A DNA stretch of 64,000 bases from Nitrosomonas eutropha (GTDB lineage Bacteria; Pseudomonadota; Gammaproteobacteria; Burkholderiales; Nitrosomonadaceae), in contig NZ_FPBL01000001.1 in assembly GCF_900116685.1 (NCBI RefSeq), forward strand, positions 186,001 to 250,000, written 5' to 3'. Positions 30,225 to 39,078 of the stretch are shown here, one piece after another (within the stretch, counting starts at the first letter, position 1; every line of letters begins with the position of its first letter). The translations under genes were made by a program, and so were the position numbers. A model generated the notes under the pieces. That model made no database searches. It was not told the origin of the DNA and saw nothing but the letters and a program-made list of their open reading frames with translations.

Positions 30225-30433
30225 ATGCTGCAAAGGGAGCAGGCGAGGCGATCCAGGTTACGAAGAGCGGTGGTGCTCTTCTTCCTGGGGCTAAGCACCA
30301 GATTCCCGAGGGTTTTGTTCGAAATCCGCATTGCTTCGGCAGCTGTGGCGAGGTAGTCGATGGAAATTTCAAGGAACGACCGTGTATCGACCCGCTGACA
30401 CCTCCAGGGCAAAAGGGGCTGAACTATTCATAA
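30224..30433 (+). pseudogene. Orphan second Rhs toxin-tip fragment
   Basis: An open frame without start codon: DAAKGAGEAIQVTKSGGALLPGAKHQIPEGFVRNPHCFG...IDPLTPPGQKGLNYS then TAA. The KHQxPEGFVRNPH and DPxTPPGxKGxNxS patterns resemble other Rhs C-terminal tips. It begins within one base of the immunity gene stop and has no carrier. This is the arrangement of displaced 'orphan' tips left when a new toxin/immunity pair replaces an old one. Confidence 0.65.
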
Positions 30434-30523
30434 AAAGGGGATAGACCACGATTTTGGGTTCCCACGGCTGTAGCGGCAAGCCCTAGAGAAACGTGGTTTG
30501 TCCTCTATTTTTCTTGACTCAGT
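30434..30523. repeat. Imperfect inverted repeat between orphan tip and Rhs duplicate
   Basis: GGATAGACCACG near 30439-30451 and its near-complement CGTGGTTTGTCCTCT near 30492-30506 flank about 40 bases. This could be the remnant of a small palindromic element at the recombination point. No coding content. Confidence 0.4.
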
Positions 30524-30982
30524 TGGCCGGAGACCGCGTTCTACGTCACGACCACATTCGATGCATTGAATCGCCCAACGGCGATCAAGGAAACCGGCAC
30601 CGTAAACCTGGCCACTTACGCCTGGGATGACCTCAGCCGTCGTACCACGGTAACGCTGGGTAACAGTACTACCACCAGCTATGCCTACAGCACCCAGAGT
30701 GCACTTTCCAGCCTCACTCACAACCTGACAGGGACCGCGCAGGATCAGACCTACAGCTACACCCGTAACCAGGCGCAGGAAATCGCAAGCCAAAGCTGGA
30801 CCAATGATCTGTACCAGTGGACGGGTTATGCCAACGGCACCAAGAGCTACACCGCCAACGGCCTCAACCAGTACACCACAGCAGCAGGGGCCACCCTCAC
30901 GCATGACACCAAGGGCAATCTGACCGGAGACGGCGTATGGACGTATAGCTACGATCTTGACAATCAACTGGTCAGCGCCAAT
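30524..30982 (+). pseudogene. Duplicated Rhs core segment
   Basis: 459 bp aligned without gaps to 28409-28867 (offset 2115), nearly identical over most of its length and more divergent in its first 70 bases (TTTFDALN against STYDALN). It starts in the middle of a codon run (WPETAFYV) and breaks at VSANCHIPSD, immediately before hemF. Here the Trp codon that is TAG in the first copy is intact (GVWTYSYDLDNQL). No start, no tip. Confidence 0.85.
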
Positions 30983-31025
30983 TGTCACATCCCGTCAGAT
31001 TATATTGTTTTTTTGAAGTTGCCCA

Positions 31026-31931
31026 TCAGTCAAGCGGTAGCCAGTCCTTGCCAATCAGAAAATCAGTATAGAGTTTTGCTTCCGGACTGCCCGCTTTGGG
31101 TGACCAGTCATAGCGCCATTTGACAACAGGTGGCAGTGACATCAGGATAGATTCGGTGCGCCCTCCTGACTGCAGACCAAACAGCGTTCCACGATCCCAT
31201 ACCAGATTAAATTCCACATAACGACCACGGCGATAGGCTTGAAAATCCCGTTCGCGTTCGCCATAAGGAAGATTGCAGCGTTTTTGCAGGATTGGGACAT
31301 ACGCTGCCAGAAACTGATCCCCCACACTTTTGGTCAGGTTGAAGCAGGTAGCAAAATCCGGCTGGTTGAGATCGTCAAAAAATATACCGCCTATTCCACG
31401 CGGCTCTTTGCGATGTTTCAGGTAAAAGTATTCATCACACCATTTCTTGAAACGCGGGTAATACTCGCTACCCGAAGGCTGAAGTGCATGCTTGCAGATC
31501 TGGTGGAAATGAATAGCATCCTCTTCAAAACCATAGTACGGCGTAAGATCCATACCCCCACCAAACCACCAGACCGGTTCAACCCCTTCTTTGATGGCGG
31601 CAAAAAAACGGACATTCATGTGGACAGTCGGCGCATAAGGATTGCGCGGATGCAGCACTAGTGAAACCCCCGCTGCCTCAAACGCCCTGCCCGCAAGTTC
31701 TGGCCGGGCTGCCGTGGCCGAGGCAGGCAAACCTTTCCCATACACATGTGAAAAATTGACACCACCACGCTCCAGCACATTGCCTTCTTCAATCACACAA
31801 CTGGTTCCCCCCCCACCTTCCGGACGATCCCATGAATCGCGACGAAATGAGCCACCATCAGCCTGTTCCAATCCGGCCACAATGCTGTTCTGTAAATTAA
31901 CCAGATAATCCTTGACTTGTGCAAAGTCCAT
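31026..31931 (-). CDS. hemF: Oxygen-dependent coproporphyrinogen III oxidase
   Basis: 301 aa from the ATG at 31931, which has GGGAGAGGG directly upstream; the frame is open to 32033, but the extra 34 residues are not part of the family. Converts coproporphyrinogen III to protoporphyrinogen IX with O2. Conserved [28 protein letters not shown] and FHQICKHAL are visible. Divergent from aroC. The Rhs duplicate ends about 40 bp past its stop. Confidence 0.96.
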   Translation of the reverse strand: MDFAQVKDYLVNLQNSIVAGLEQADGGSFRRDSWDRPEGGGGTSCVIEEGNVLERGGVNFSHVYGKGLPASATAARPELAGRAFEAAGVSLVLHPRNPYAPTVHMNVRFFAAIKEGVEPVWWFGGGMDLTPYYGFEEDAIHFHQICKHALQPSGSEYYPRFKKWCDEYFYLKHRKEPRGIGGIFFDDLNQPDFATCFNLTKSVGDQFLAAYVPILQKRCNLPYGERERDFQAYRRGRYVEFNLVWDRGTLFGLQSGGRTESILMSLPPVVKWRYDWSPKAGSPEAKLYTDFLIGKDWLPLD

Positions 31932-32103
31932 ACCCTCTCCCAATATGTGATGCTGATATTTGTCAATCGGCTTTTCGGGCAATTCTACCTGCACATCCCT
32001 GAATTGGCACGCTGATACCGCGCCACCACTCAATTGTCATCTCATCTTTCCGTTTTAGCTTGTGTTAGACTTCATGATTTTCCTGTTTAACCAAGGATCT
32101 GTC

Positions 32104-33276
32104 ATGTCTGGCAATATCATCGGAAAGCTGTTTTGCGTCACTTCATTTGGTGAATCCCACGGCCCGGCGATCGGCTGTATCGTGGATGGATGTCCACCCG
32201 GGTTGGTGTTATCCACCGGGGATATTCAACTGGAGCTGGATCGACGCAAACCTGGTACATCCCGACATGTCACCCAGCGGCATGAGGGAGATCGGGTGGA
32301 GATACTCTCGGGCGTATTTAACAACATCACAACGGGGACACCCATCGCTCTGCTGATTCGTAATGAAGATCAGCGCAGCAAGGATTACAGCAAGATCATG
32401 GATGTGTTCCGTCCTGGCCATGCAGATTACACCTACTGGCAAAAATACGGCATTCGCGATTATCGTGGTGGTGGTCGTTCATCCGCGCGGGAAACGGCTG
32501 TGCGGGTGGCAGCTGGCGCTATTGCCAAAAAATGGCTGCATGAACGCTATGGCATTGTCATTCGGGGCTATATGGCGCAGCTTGGTCCAATCACCATTCC
32601 CTTTAAAAACTGGGAGGCCATCAACCAGAATCCGTTTTTTGTTGCGGACGATGACTACGTTCCCAAACTGGAAACATTTATGGATGCTTTGCGCAAATCA
32701 GGCGATTCAGCGGGTGCCCGGATCAATGTGATAGCGGAAGGTGTACCCGTTGGCTGGGGTGAACCGGTTTACGACCGACTGGATGCTGATATTGCTCATG
32801 CCATGATGAGTATCAATGCAGCCAAAGGGGTGGAAATTGGTGCCGGATTCAACAGTGTGACGCAAAAAGGAACGGAACATTCGGATGAAATCACGCCCGA
32901 AGGATTTCTGAGCAACAATGCCGGTGGAATTCTGGGCGGCATTTCCAGCGGACAGCCGATTACCGTCAGCGTGGCGATCAAGCCCACCTCCAGCATCCGG
33001 CTCGGGCGGCGTTCTATTGACAAGGCTGGCAATCCCGCAATCGTCGAAACCCACGGCAGACATGATCCCTGCGTCGGCATCCGGGCAACGCCTATCGTAG
33101 AAGCGATGCTGGCTATTGTCTTGATGGATCATGCCCTGCGTCATCGAGGGCAGAATGAGGATGTGGTTTGTACCACTCCCAAAGTTCCTGGAAATACCAT
33201 CAATCCAACAAATCCGGCAACAACACAACCCGACGTACGTCGGGCTGAAGATCCGGAACCGGATGAAAATTCGTAA
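32104..33276 (+). CDS. aroC: Chorismate synthase
   Basis: 390 aa from the ATG at 32104, with AAGGA about 8 bases upstream; the frame is open 14 codons earlier. FMN-dependent last step of the shikimate pathway. Signatures: [30 protein letters not shown] (FMN and phosphate binding), and [17 protein letters not shown]. The tail after about residue 355 ([34 protein letters not shown]) is a low-complexity Pro/Thr/Asn-rich extension beyond the usual ~360 aa. Confidence 0.97.
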   Translation: MSGNIIGKLFCVTSFGESHGPAIGCIVDGCPPGLVLSTGDIQLELDRRKPGTSRHVTQRHEGDRVEILSGVFNNITTGTPIALLIRNEDQRSKDYSKIMDVFRPGHADYTYWQKYGIRDYRGGGRSSARETAVRVAAGAIAKKWLHERYGIVIRGYMAQLGPITIPFKNWEAINQNPFFVADDDYVPKLETFMDALRKSGDSAGARINVIAEGVPVGWGEPVYDRLDADIAHAMMSINAAKGVEIGAGFNSVTQKGTEHSDEITPEGFLSNNAGGILGGISSGQPITVSVAIKPTSSIRLGRRSIDKAGNPAIVETHGRHDPCVGIRATPIVEAMLAIVLMDHALRHRGQNEDVVCTTPKVPGNTINPTNPATTQPDVRRAEDPEPDENS

Positions 33277-33490
33277 ACAGATTGCTTGCCACAGAAAAAT
33301 CGGCGATTCTCAACTCTACCCCTTTCAAATCAGCTCGCCGCTGACAACGAAAAAAATCACTGATCAAGCAACAACAATTGCATAATTCGTACTTAAAAAT
33401 CCATATTCGATATTCCGGAAAGCCAGAATCGTTTAAGAACCTGAAACAAGTTCCGTTTTAAGGACAACTTTATCGTAAGGAGATAGCAGA

Positions 33491-33844
33491 ATGGGCACAA
33501 GACAATCAAATTTTGCTGTTTACGTGGGATTGCTGTTTCTTTTGACCAGCAGTACTACGGGATGGGCGCAAGATATCAGTGAAATTCAACGACAATTCAA
33601 TGCTGAAATTCTCAATAAGCCATTTAGTGTCCCCAGCGATGCAGAACTGACCTCCGCATTGAAAGAGGCCACACAAAAGGGTAAATCCAGCATCGCGCCC
33701 AGTCATGCACCAGCTTGCGTCGGACCTGGTTGTACGACAGGTGGAAATTATGGTTATGGAAGCTATTTTGGCGGATACGCCCGCCCCTATTATGGCGGCT
33801 ATTACGGCCTTAATCGCTACCTTCCCTTTTATTACGGCTGGTAA
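33491..33844 (+). CDS. Small secreted Gly/Tyr-rich protein
   Basis: 117 aa with signal peptide (FAVYVGLLFLLTSSTTGWA, cut near AQD) and an AAGGAGA ribosome site. The mature part has a charged region (EIQRQFNAEILNKPFSVPSDAELTSALKEA), one CVGPGC pair, then a Gly/Tyr tail (GYGSYFGGYARPYYGGYYG). No family recognised; periplasmic or surface location inferred. First of three small envelope-protein genes in the same direction. Confidence 0.7.
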   Translation: MGTRQSNFAVYVGLLFLLTSSTTGWAQDISEIQRQFNAEILNKPFSVPSDAELTSALKEATQKGKSSIAPSHAPACVGPGCTTGGNYGYGSYFGGYARPYYGGYYGLNRYLPFYYGW

Positions 33845-33960
33845 ATTGTTTAATTGCAAAGTATATGCAAGTGGCAATCACATATCTCAACCATATATAA
33901 AAACAGTTTATTTGTTTGCTCTTTAATCTTTCACACAAATACTAAATACTAGGAGATGAA

Positions 33961-34734
33961 ATGGGTTATTCCATCAGCAAACCGGCCTGGACTCTGGCCG
34001 GAATCATGGCTCTTTCTTTGACATTGGGCGGTTGTGCTGCGGTTCATACATCCATTGCAAAAAAGGATCTGGATGTGCAAACCAAGATGAGCGACACTAT
34101 TTTTCTGGATCCGATCGAGCCAGGACAAAAAGTTGTCTACTTGAACATTCGCAATACTTCTGACAAAACCAATTTCGATATTGCTCCATCTGTTATCAAT
34201 TCATTACAAAGCAAAGGTTACCGTATTACAGAAAACCCGAAAGCGGCGCATTACTGGCTGCAAGTCAACGTGCTGAGCGTTGAGAAAGCCAGCCCGACTG
34301 CGGCTGAAGCCGCACTGAAAGCCGGCTACGGCGGGCTGGGTGGTGCGGCACTGGGTGCAGCAGCAGGTGCGGCAACTGGCGCAGCTATTAGTGGCTGGGG
34401 TGGTGCCGGGATTGGTGGGCTCGCCGGGGCTGCGGCATTTGGCCTGGTGGATACCATCGCCGGGGCTGCAGTAAAAGACGTTACCTTTATGGCCATCACC
34501 GATGTTGAGATCGCTGAGCGCGCTGAAGATGGCGTCATCGTGCGCGAAGATCGTCAGCAGGATCTAAAACAGGGGGTTGGGGGTTCCAAAAGACAGACTT
34601 CTTCCAAAGTCAGCGAAATGAACAAATATCGCACCCGCGTCGTCAGCATCGCTAATAAAGCTAATCTTGAATATGAAGAAGCTGCGCCTGAGTTAACGAA
34701 TGGTCTGGCACGCACTATTTCCGGATTATTCTGA
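33961..34734 (+). CDS. TraT-family outer membrane lipoprotein
   Basis: 257 aa. Lipoprotein signal LTLGGC with Cys near 26. The TraT pattern is clear: AVHTSIAKKDLDVQTKMSDTIFLDP, VYLNIRNTSDK, and a Gly/Ala-rich membrane-like stretch (about 120-165). The AGGAGATGAA ribosome site supports the ATG at 33961. TraT of F plasmid gives surface exclusion and serum resistance. Here it is chromosomal, with no tra genes around, so an envelope role separate from conjugation is likely. Confidence 0.9.
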   Translation: MGYSISKPAWTLAGIMALSLTLGGCAAVHTSIAKKDLDVQTKMSDTIFLDPIEPGQKVVYLNIRNTSDKTNFDIAPSVINSLQSKGYRITENPKAAHYWLQVNVLSVEKASPTAAEAALKAGYGGLGGAALGAAAGAATGAAISGWGGAGIGGLAGAAAFGLVDTIAGAAVKDVTFMAITDVEIAERAEDGVIVREDRQQDLKQGVGGSKRQTSSKVSEMNKYRTRVVSIANKANLEYEEAAPELTNGLARTISGLF

Positions 34735-34739
34735 CATTC

Positions 34740-34771
34740 TGCCTGTCGCCCGGCACAGCATCCGGGTGGCA
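34740..34771 (+). terminator. Hairpin between traT-like and Spy-like genes
   Basis: TGCC...CCCGG and CCGGG...GGCA form an imperfect stem around an 8-base loop. There is no T-run, so it may be a processing or attenuation hairpin rather than a true terminator. Confidence 0.35.
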
Positions 34772-34790
34772 ACTTATCAAGGAGATTCAC

Positions 34791-35117
34791 ATGACCATAA
34801 ACACCACGATCATCACGCTGGCTTTAGTGGCTTTGTTGTCATCCACGACCATATTGGCAGCACAGCCCGCTGACAGTCATTCAATGGTCAATCGCATGGC
34901 AAAAGAGCTGGGGCTCAGTGACACACAGCGCTCTCAGGTTGAAACTATTCTCAACAATGAGAAAAAGAAAGTTGAAGCGGTGTTCAAGGAGGAAAAAATG
35001 AAATTACAGGTAATTCAGGAAGAAACCCATACCAGCTTGCAAGCGGTGCTCACGCCTGAGCAAATGCAGAAACTGGATAAAAGAATGCGCCAGAAAAGCA
35101 GCTCTGGCAAAAAATAG
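34791..35117 (+). CDS. Spy/CpxP-like periplasmic protein
   Basis: 108 aa, signal peptide (IITLALVALLSSTTILAAQ), AAGGAG ribosome site. Mature part is all-helical and highly charged with KELGLSDTQRSQVETILNNE and AVLTPEQMQKLDKRM, i.e. two LTxxQ-type motifs as in Spy/CpxP. These act as periplasmic chaperones or envelope-stress sensors. The adjacent TraT-like lipoprotein gives a surface/envelope context. Confidence 0.7.
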   Translation: MTINTTIITLALVALLSSTTILAAQPADSHSMVNRMAKELGLSDTQRSQVETILNNEKKKVEAVFKEEKMKLQVIQEETHTSLQAVLTPEQMQKLDKRMRQKSSSGKK

Positions 35118-35267
35118 ACTTTAAGGGGCTCTGATCAAGTTCTGCCATGATCGGAGATCCCTTAATCACCACACAGCCCACACCCAGGCTACAAAACAAA
35201 AACCACATATCGGCCATGTATTATTGGATTGTCCCGCATCTGCCAGCGGCTATCTGGTAATGCGGAT

Positions 35268-35915
35268 TTACTCGGTAACATCCCCGTAATACTTCTCTCC
35301 AATCCGAATCCGTTCCCTGCCGTTTTTTTCTCGCCAATTATTGGTATCGCGCAGTGAATAAGCACAGCCACAGTATTCCTGCATGTAAAATTTCTCCCGT
35401 TTACTGATTTCCAGCATGCGTGCGGAACCCCCTTGCTTGCGCCAGTTATAGGTCCAGTAGGTAACCCCGGGGTACTGCGCGGCGGCCCTTACGCCGCTGT
35501 CGTTAATCTGTTCCATATTCTTCCAGCGCGAAATACCCAGTGAACTGGAAATAACATCAAATCCGTTTTCATAGGCATACAGTGCTGTGCGTACAAACCG
35601 CATGTCAAAACACATAGTGCAGCGGACGCCCCGCTCCGGCTCCATTTCCATGCCTTTTGCCCGCTTGAACCACTCATCCCGGTCATAATCAGCATCGATA
35701 AACGGGATGCTATGTTCTTCCGCAAAACGGATATTCTCATCCTTGCGTAAATCGTATTCTTTGCGTGGATGGATGTTTGGATTGTAAAAAAAGATAGAGA
35801 AATCAATCCCAGAAGCCATGATTGCCTCCATTACCTCGCCTGAACAAGGTGCACAGCAGGAATGCAGCAGCAATTTTTTACCGTTTTCCGGCAGTTCCAG
35901 TTTTCCACGTTCCAT
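35268..35915 (-). CDS. queH: Epoxyqueuosine reductase QueH
   Basis: 215 aa of the DUF208/QueH family, which reduces epoxyqueuosine to queuosine in tRNA independently of cobalamin. Cysteine motifs expected for the Fe-S and metal site are visible: HSCCAPC (Cys20, 21, 24), RCTMCFDMR and EYCGCAYS. It replaces the cobalamin-dependent QueG. The gene stands alone and is convergent with the Spy-like gene. Confidence 0.92.
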   Translation of the reverse strand: MERGKLELPENGKKLLLHSCCAPCSGEVMEAIMASGIDFSIFFYNPNIHPRKEYDLRKDENIRFAEEHSIPFIDADYDRDEWFKRAKGMEMEPERGVRCTMCFDMRFVRTALYAYENGFDVISSSLGISRWKNMEQINDSGVRAAAQYPGVTYWTYNWRKQGGSARMLEISKREKFYMQEYCGCAYSLRDTNNWREKNGRERIRIGEKYYGDVTE

Positions 35916-36083
35916 TTTTCAATCCACCTGTACGCTGTTATTCAATTGCTGCATTATAGACTTGGCTGATACTTTACTGAATCACTCGGCAGTTTTAGAA
36001 ACTTTAAAAACAGCAGCCATAAGCAGGCTGTGCAGGATCCGATAAAATCAACATAATATGACGACAGGAAATAAATTCAATCT

Positions 36084-37367
36084 ATGTTTACTTCTTTAAG
36101 GTTAATCAATTTCAAAGCCTGGGAAGACACCGGGACGATCGCACTAAAACCGGTGACTGTACTACTGGGCACCAATTCATCCGGAAAATCTTCGCTGATT
36201 CAAAGTCTGCTGCTATTGAAGCAAACGATACAATCCCCGGATCGCTCGGTTCACCTCAACCTGGGAGGTGATGAAACCAGCGATTTGTTTAACTTTGGCA
36301 GCTTCGATGATGTATTGAAACGTGGCACGCAATCTCCACGCGAATTTTCAATTACATTTGCTTTTGAGACACATGAACAGTCGCGGGTAAACGAGGGGCG
36401 ATTTTCCTGCAGCTATCGGCAAACTGCAGCAGGCGCCGCCGCCATTCAAGAGCTGGCACTCTCCACCGGTGCGCACCGTTTTCGTGCAGTACGGAGGGAA
36501 AAAGAAAACTATGCCATTTTTATTGCAGATGAAACCCGAGCATGCGCTAAAGACAGGAATTTCGCCCCTGAACGCTCTATTGCACTTCCTGCCGAGGCGA
36601 TCGCCACACTGGGCAGCAATGGCGCTATTGCTGAAGATCTGAGCCTTGTCATCCGGCGTGAGCTGGAAAATATTTGTTATCTGGGTCCACTACGGCGTAA
36701 ACCAGAACGCGATTACGTCTGGAACAAAACAACGCCCGGCCAAATTGAAAGTGACGGCCATCGCACTATCGATGTCCTGCTGTCCGGCACACTGAGCAAG
36801 GATGGCAAACACAATGAAATTCTGGATGGGATTTCTTACTGGCTGGCCCGAATGAAAGTAGCAGAAAAACTGGCCATCAAACAGCTAGGTCGTTCTTCCC
36901 GTTACGAAATTGTAGTGCATAAGGATGGCATTGCCGCTAATCTGCGCGATGTCGGCATTGGTATCCCACTGATCCTCCCTGTGCTGACCGCAGGCTATTT
37001 TGCGCCTTCAGGCAGCACCGTGATCCTGGAAGAACCTGAAATCCATCTGCACCCATTGGCACAATCCGTACTGGCAGAATTCTTTGTAGCGCTGAGCCGG
37101 TCACGCCATATTCAATTTATCGTGGAAACACACTCGGAACATCTGTTTCGCCGAATGCAAACGCTGATTGCACGGAAAGAAACATCAGCAGAACAGATTG
37201 CCATGTTGTTTGTGGAAAGAGTGGCAGATAACGCAATATTACGAAAATTGAAAGTTGATGAATTTGGCCGGGTAAATAACTGGCCACAACACTTCTTTGG
37301 CGATGCACTGGGCGAAACACGCGAACAGGCCCGATTAATGCTTGCCCGCCAGCAGGAGCAAAATTAA
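36084..37367 (+). CDS. AAA ATPase of the SMC/OLD-like (DUF3696-type) group
   Basis: 427 aa. N-terminal RecF/OLD-like pattern with Walker A LLGTNSSGKSSLIQSL (Gly29 to Ser37). The C-terminal half carries VGIGIPLILPVL, Walker B VILEEPEIHLHP (about 313-324) and a switch histidine in FIVETHSEHLFRR. These overcoming-lysogenization-type ATPases form dimers over DNA or RNA ends and are common sensors in phage-defence modules. Here no fused TOPRIM nuclease is present; the nuclease seems to be the next gene. A four-base spacing and an internal AGGAG link it to that PIN-like gene. Ribosome site AGGAAAT precedes the ATG. Confidence 0.85.
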   Translation: MFTSLRLINFKAWEDTGTIALKPVTVLLGTNSSGKSSLIQSLLLLKQTIQSPDRSVHLNLGGDETSDLFNFGSFDDVLKRGTQSPREFSITFAFETHEQSRVNEGRFSCSYRQTAAGAAAIQELALSTGAHRFRAVRREKENYAIFIADETRACAKDRNFAPERSIALPAEAIATLGSNGAIAEDLSLVIRRELENICYLGPLRRKPERDYVWNKTTPGQIESDGHRTIDVLLSGTLSKDGKHNEILDGISYWLARMKVAEKLAIKQLGRSSRYEIVVHKDGIAANLRDVGIGIPLILPVLTAGYFAPSGSTVILEEPEIHLHPLAQSVLAEFFVALSRSRHIQFIVETHSEHLFRRMQTLIARKETSAEQIAMLFVERVADNAILRKLKVDEFGRVNNWPQHFFGDALGETREQARLMLARQQEQN

Positions 37368-37370
37368 TCA

Positions 37371-37901
37371 ATGAAGCAGCGTTATGTGGTTGATACCAAT
37401 ATATTGATCCTTGCCAGTGTGGTGAATCCTGTTATGCCGAAAGATATCGATACGACACCGGAAGATCCCGCACTGCGGTTCCGGGTATGGCAATGGCTGG
37501 TTGAATTTGAAAACAGCCCGGCGAGACTGGTGCTGGATTCAGCCGGAAAGATCAAGGAGGAATATGACAACAAGCTCGGATTCAACGATTACGGGATTCA
37601 GGTTGTCATCCATAAATGGAGCACACTGGCCGTGGATAATGTGGATATTCAATATGATGCTGACGGCCATGCCATATTGCAACCACCACTGGACTCAGTG
37701 GTACACGACCTGGCTGATCGAAAAATGGTCGCCGCCGCACTGGAAGCCATGAAGCACTATGGAGAAAGCGCTATCGCCTTCGCCGGTGATACCGACTGGC
37801 ATGACTGGGAACATGCGTTGATACGTGCTGGTCTGTCACTGGAACCCATTATTGAAGACTGGTCTCGCGCCAAACACACGGAAAAGGCAAACAGGAGATA
37901 A
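37371..37901 (+). CDS. PIN-like nuclease domain protein
   Basis: 176 aa. Pattern YVVDTNILIL with Asp8, then HDLADRKMVAAALEA with Asp113/Asp116 and AGDTDWHDWE with Asp140/Asp142 gives the acidic residues of a PIN-domain RNase active site. It has an extra insert (about 20-60) compared with VapC. It starts 3 bp after the ATPase and ends 2 bp before the RNA ligase, so all three are surely one transcript. Not a classical toxin-antitoxin pair: no small antitoxin precedes it. Confidence 0.75.
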   Translation: MKQRYVVDTNILILASVVNPVMPKDIDTTPEDPALRFRVWQWLVEFENSPARLVLDSAGKIKEEYDNKLGFNDYGIQVVIHKWSTLAVDNVDIQYDADGHAILQPPLDSVVHDLADRKMVAAALEAMKHYGESAIAFAGDTDWHDWEHALIRAGLSLEPIIEDWSRAKHTEKANRR

Positions 37902-37903
37902 CC

Positions 37904-38608
37904 ATGACCGAATTCTTCCGTTTCCCTAATACCCCTCACCTGCTCTGGCTGGGGAAAGGCCAACCAAGGGATGACAAACTATTATCCGATTCCGAAGTTG
38001 CCATGCTGCTACAGGATGAGGTGCTGATTGAGGAAAAATTGGATGGCGCCAATCTGGGTATTTCTCTGGATGAGCGTGGCAAACTGCGCGCGCAGAACCG
38101 TGGTCAGTATCTGCCACAACCTTTCGCTGGCCAGTTTTCTCGTCTGAACAGCTGGCTTGGTCAGCATGGAGAAGTCCTTAAACAAACTCTGACACCGGAA
38201 CTGATCCTGTTTGGGGAATGGTGTGCAGCCCGGCATTCACTCGATTACAACAAGCTACCGGACTGGTTCCTGCTGTTTGATGTTTATGATCGAGAAGCAG
38301 GCAAATTCTGGAGCGTTGAACGACGTAATCAGTTGGCCCGGCAATTAAATTTCACCACGGTACCACTGCTAAAAAGTGCGAGGGTAACGCAAGATCAGCT
38401 GATTCAATTGCTGGAGAATGCAGAAAGCCGCTACCGCAGCGGTAAGGTTGAAGGTATTGTTATCCGCTGTGATTCGCCGCTCTGGTGCAAAAACCGGGCC
38501 AAGCTGGTTAATCGGGAATTTGTCCAGGCAATCGAAGATCACTGGCGCAGCCGGGCAATTGAATGGAATCTAGTGAATGCCAGATCAGCAAAATATACTA
38601 CATCATGA
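37904..38608 (+). CDS. ATP-dependent RNA ligase family protein
   Basis: 234 aa with all motifs of the covalent nucleotidyltransferase fold: motif I EEKLDGAN with Lys45 as the AMP acceptor, GEWCAARHSLDY (motif III region), FLLFDVYD (IIIa), KVEGIVIR (IV) and KNRAKLVN (V). It would reseal RNA or nicked RNA 3'-OH/5'-P ends. AGGAGA lies 12 bases before its ATG. Coupled to a PIN-like nuclease and an ATPase, it may repair what the nuclease cuts, or the nuclease may be controlled by the repair state. Activity inferred from motifs only. Confidence 0.85.
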   Translation: MTEFFRFPNTPHLLWLGKGQPRDDKLLSDSEVAMLLQDEVLIEEKLDGANLGISLDERGKLRAQNRGQYLPQPFAGQFSRLNSWLGQHGEVLKQTLTPELILFGEWCAARHSLDYNKLPDWFLLFDVYDREAGKFWSVERRNQLARQLNFTTVPLLKSARVTQDQLIQLLENAESRYRSGKVEGIVIRCDSPLWCKNRAKLVNREFVQAIEDHWRSRAIEWNLVNARSAKYTTS

Positions 38609-38657
38609 ACAGCCATGTGATAACTGGTAACAGAATCAGGCTGCCGGGGAGAAAATC

Positions 38658-39032
38658 ATGTCAAATCTGAAAGATCCGAGAGTATTATTTGCTGCCGAGC
38701 GCACCCTGCTTGCCTGGAACCGTACCAGCCTGTCACTAATTGCATTTGGTTTCGTGGTGGAGCGTGCAGGCAAGCTTACACTTGCCATTTCACCGGGAAT
38801 TATCAGCCCCGGCCAGTTGGTAGGCATGTTATGGCTGGGTCTGGCCTTTATTGTTCTAGGCGCAATTACCTCTGCCCATTCTGCTCGCCAGTATGCAGTT
38901 GTCCTTCGAACACTTACACCGGATGAATTCCCACCGGGCTATACAGCGAAATGGGGGCTTCTGGTCAATCTGGCAGTCGCCCTACTCGGGCTGATACTGG
39001 CATTGGCGCTCTGGCTGTGGCGTTTATATTGA
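38658..39032 (+). CDS. DUF202 inner-membrane protein
   Basis: 124 aa with three hydrophobic segments and the family signature RTLLAWNRTSLSLIAFGF near the N-terminus. Function unknown. It follows the RNA ligase by 49 bp in the same direction and may or may not belong to that transcript. Convergent with the catalase gene (46-bp gap). Confidence 0.85.
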   Translation: MSNLKDPRVLFAAERTLLAWNRTSLSLIAFGFVVERAGKLTLAISPGIISPGQLVGMLWLGLAFIVLGAITSAHSARQYAVVLRTLTPDEFPPGYTAKWGLLVNLAVALLGLILALALWLWRLY

Positions 39033-39078
39033 ACAGCACGAGTATCCTCACGGTACCAATCGCAGATCTATTGTAGAT

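Noticed and set aside
35123-35162. Possible terminator hairpin after the Spy-like gene
   Set aside because: The stem (CTCTGATCA/TGATCGGAG) is imperfect and not followed by a T-run.
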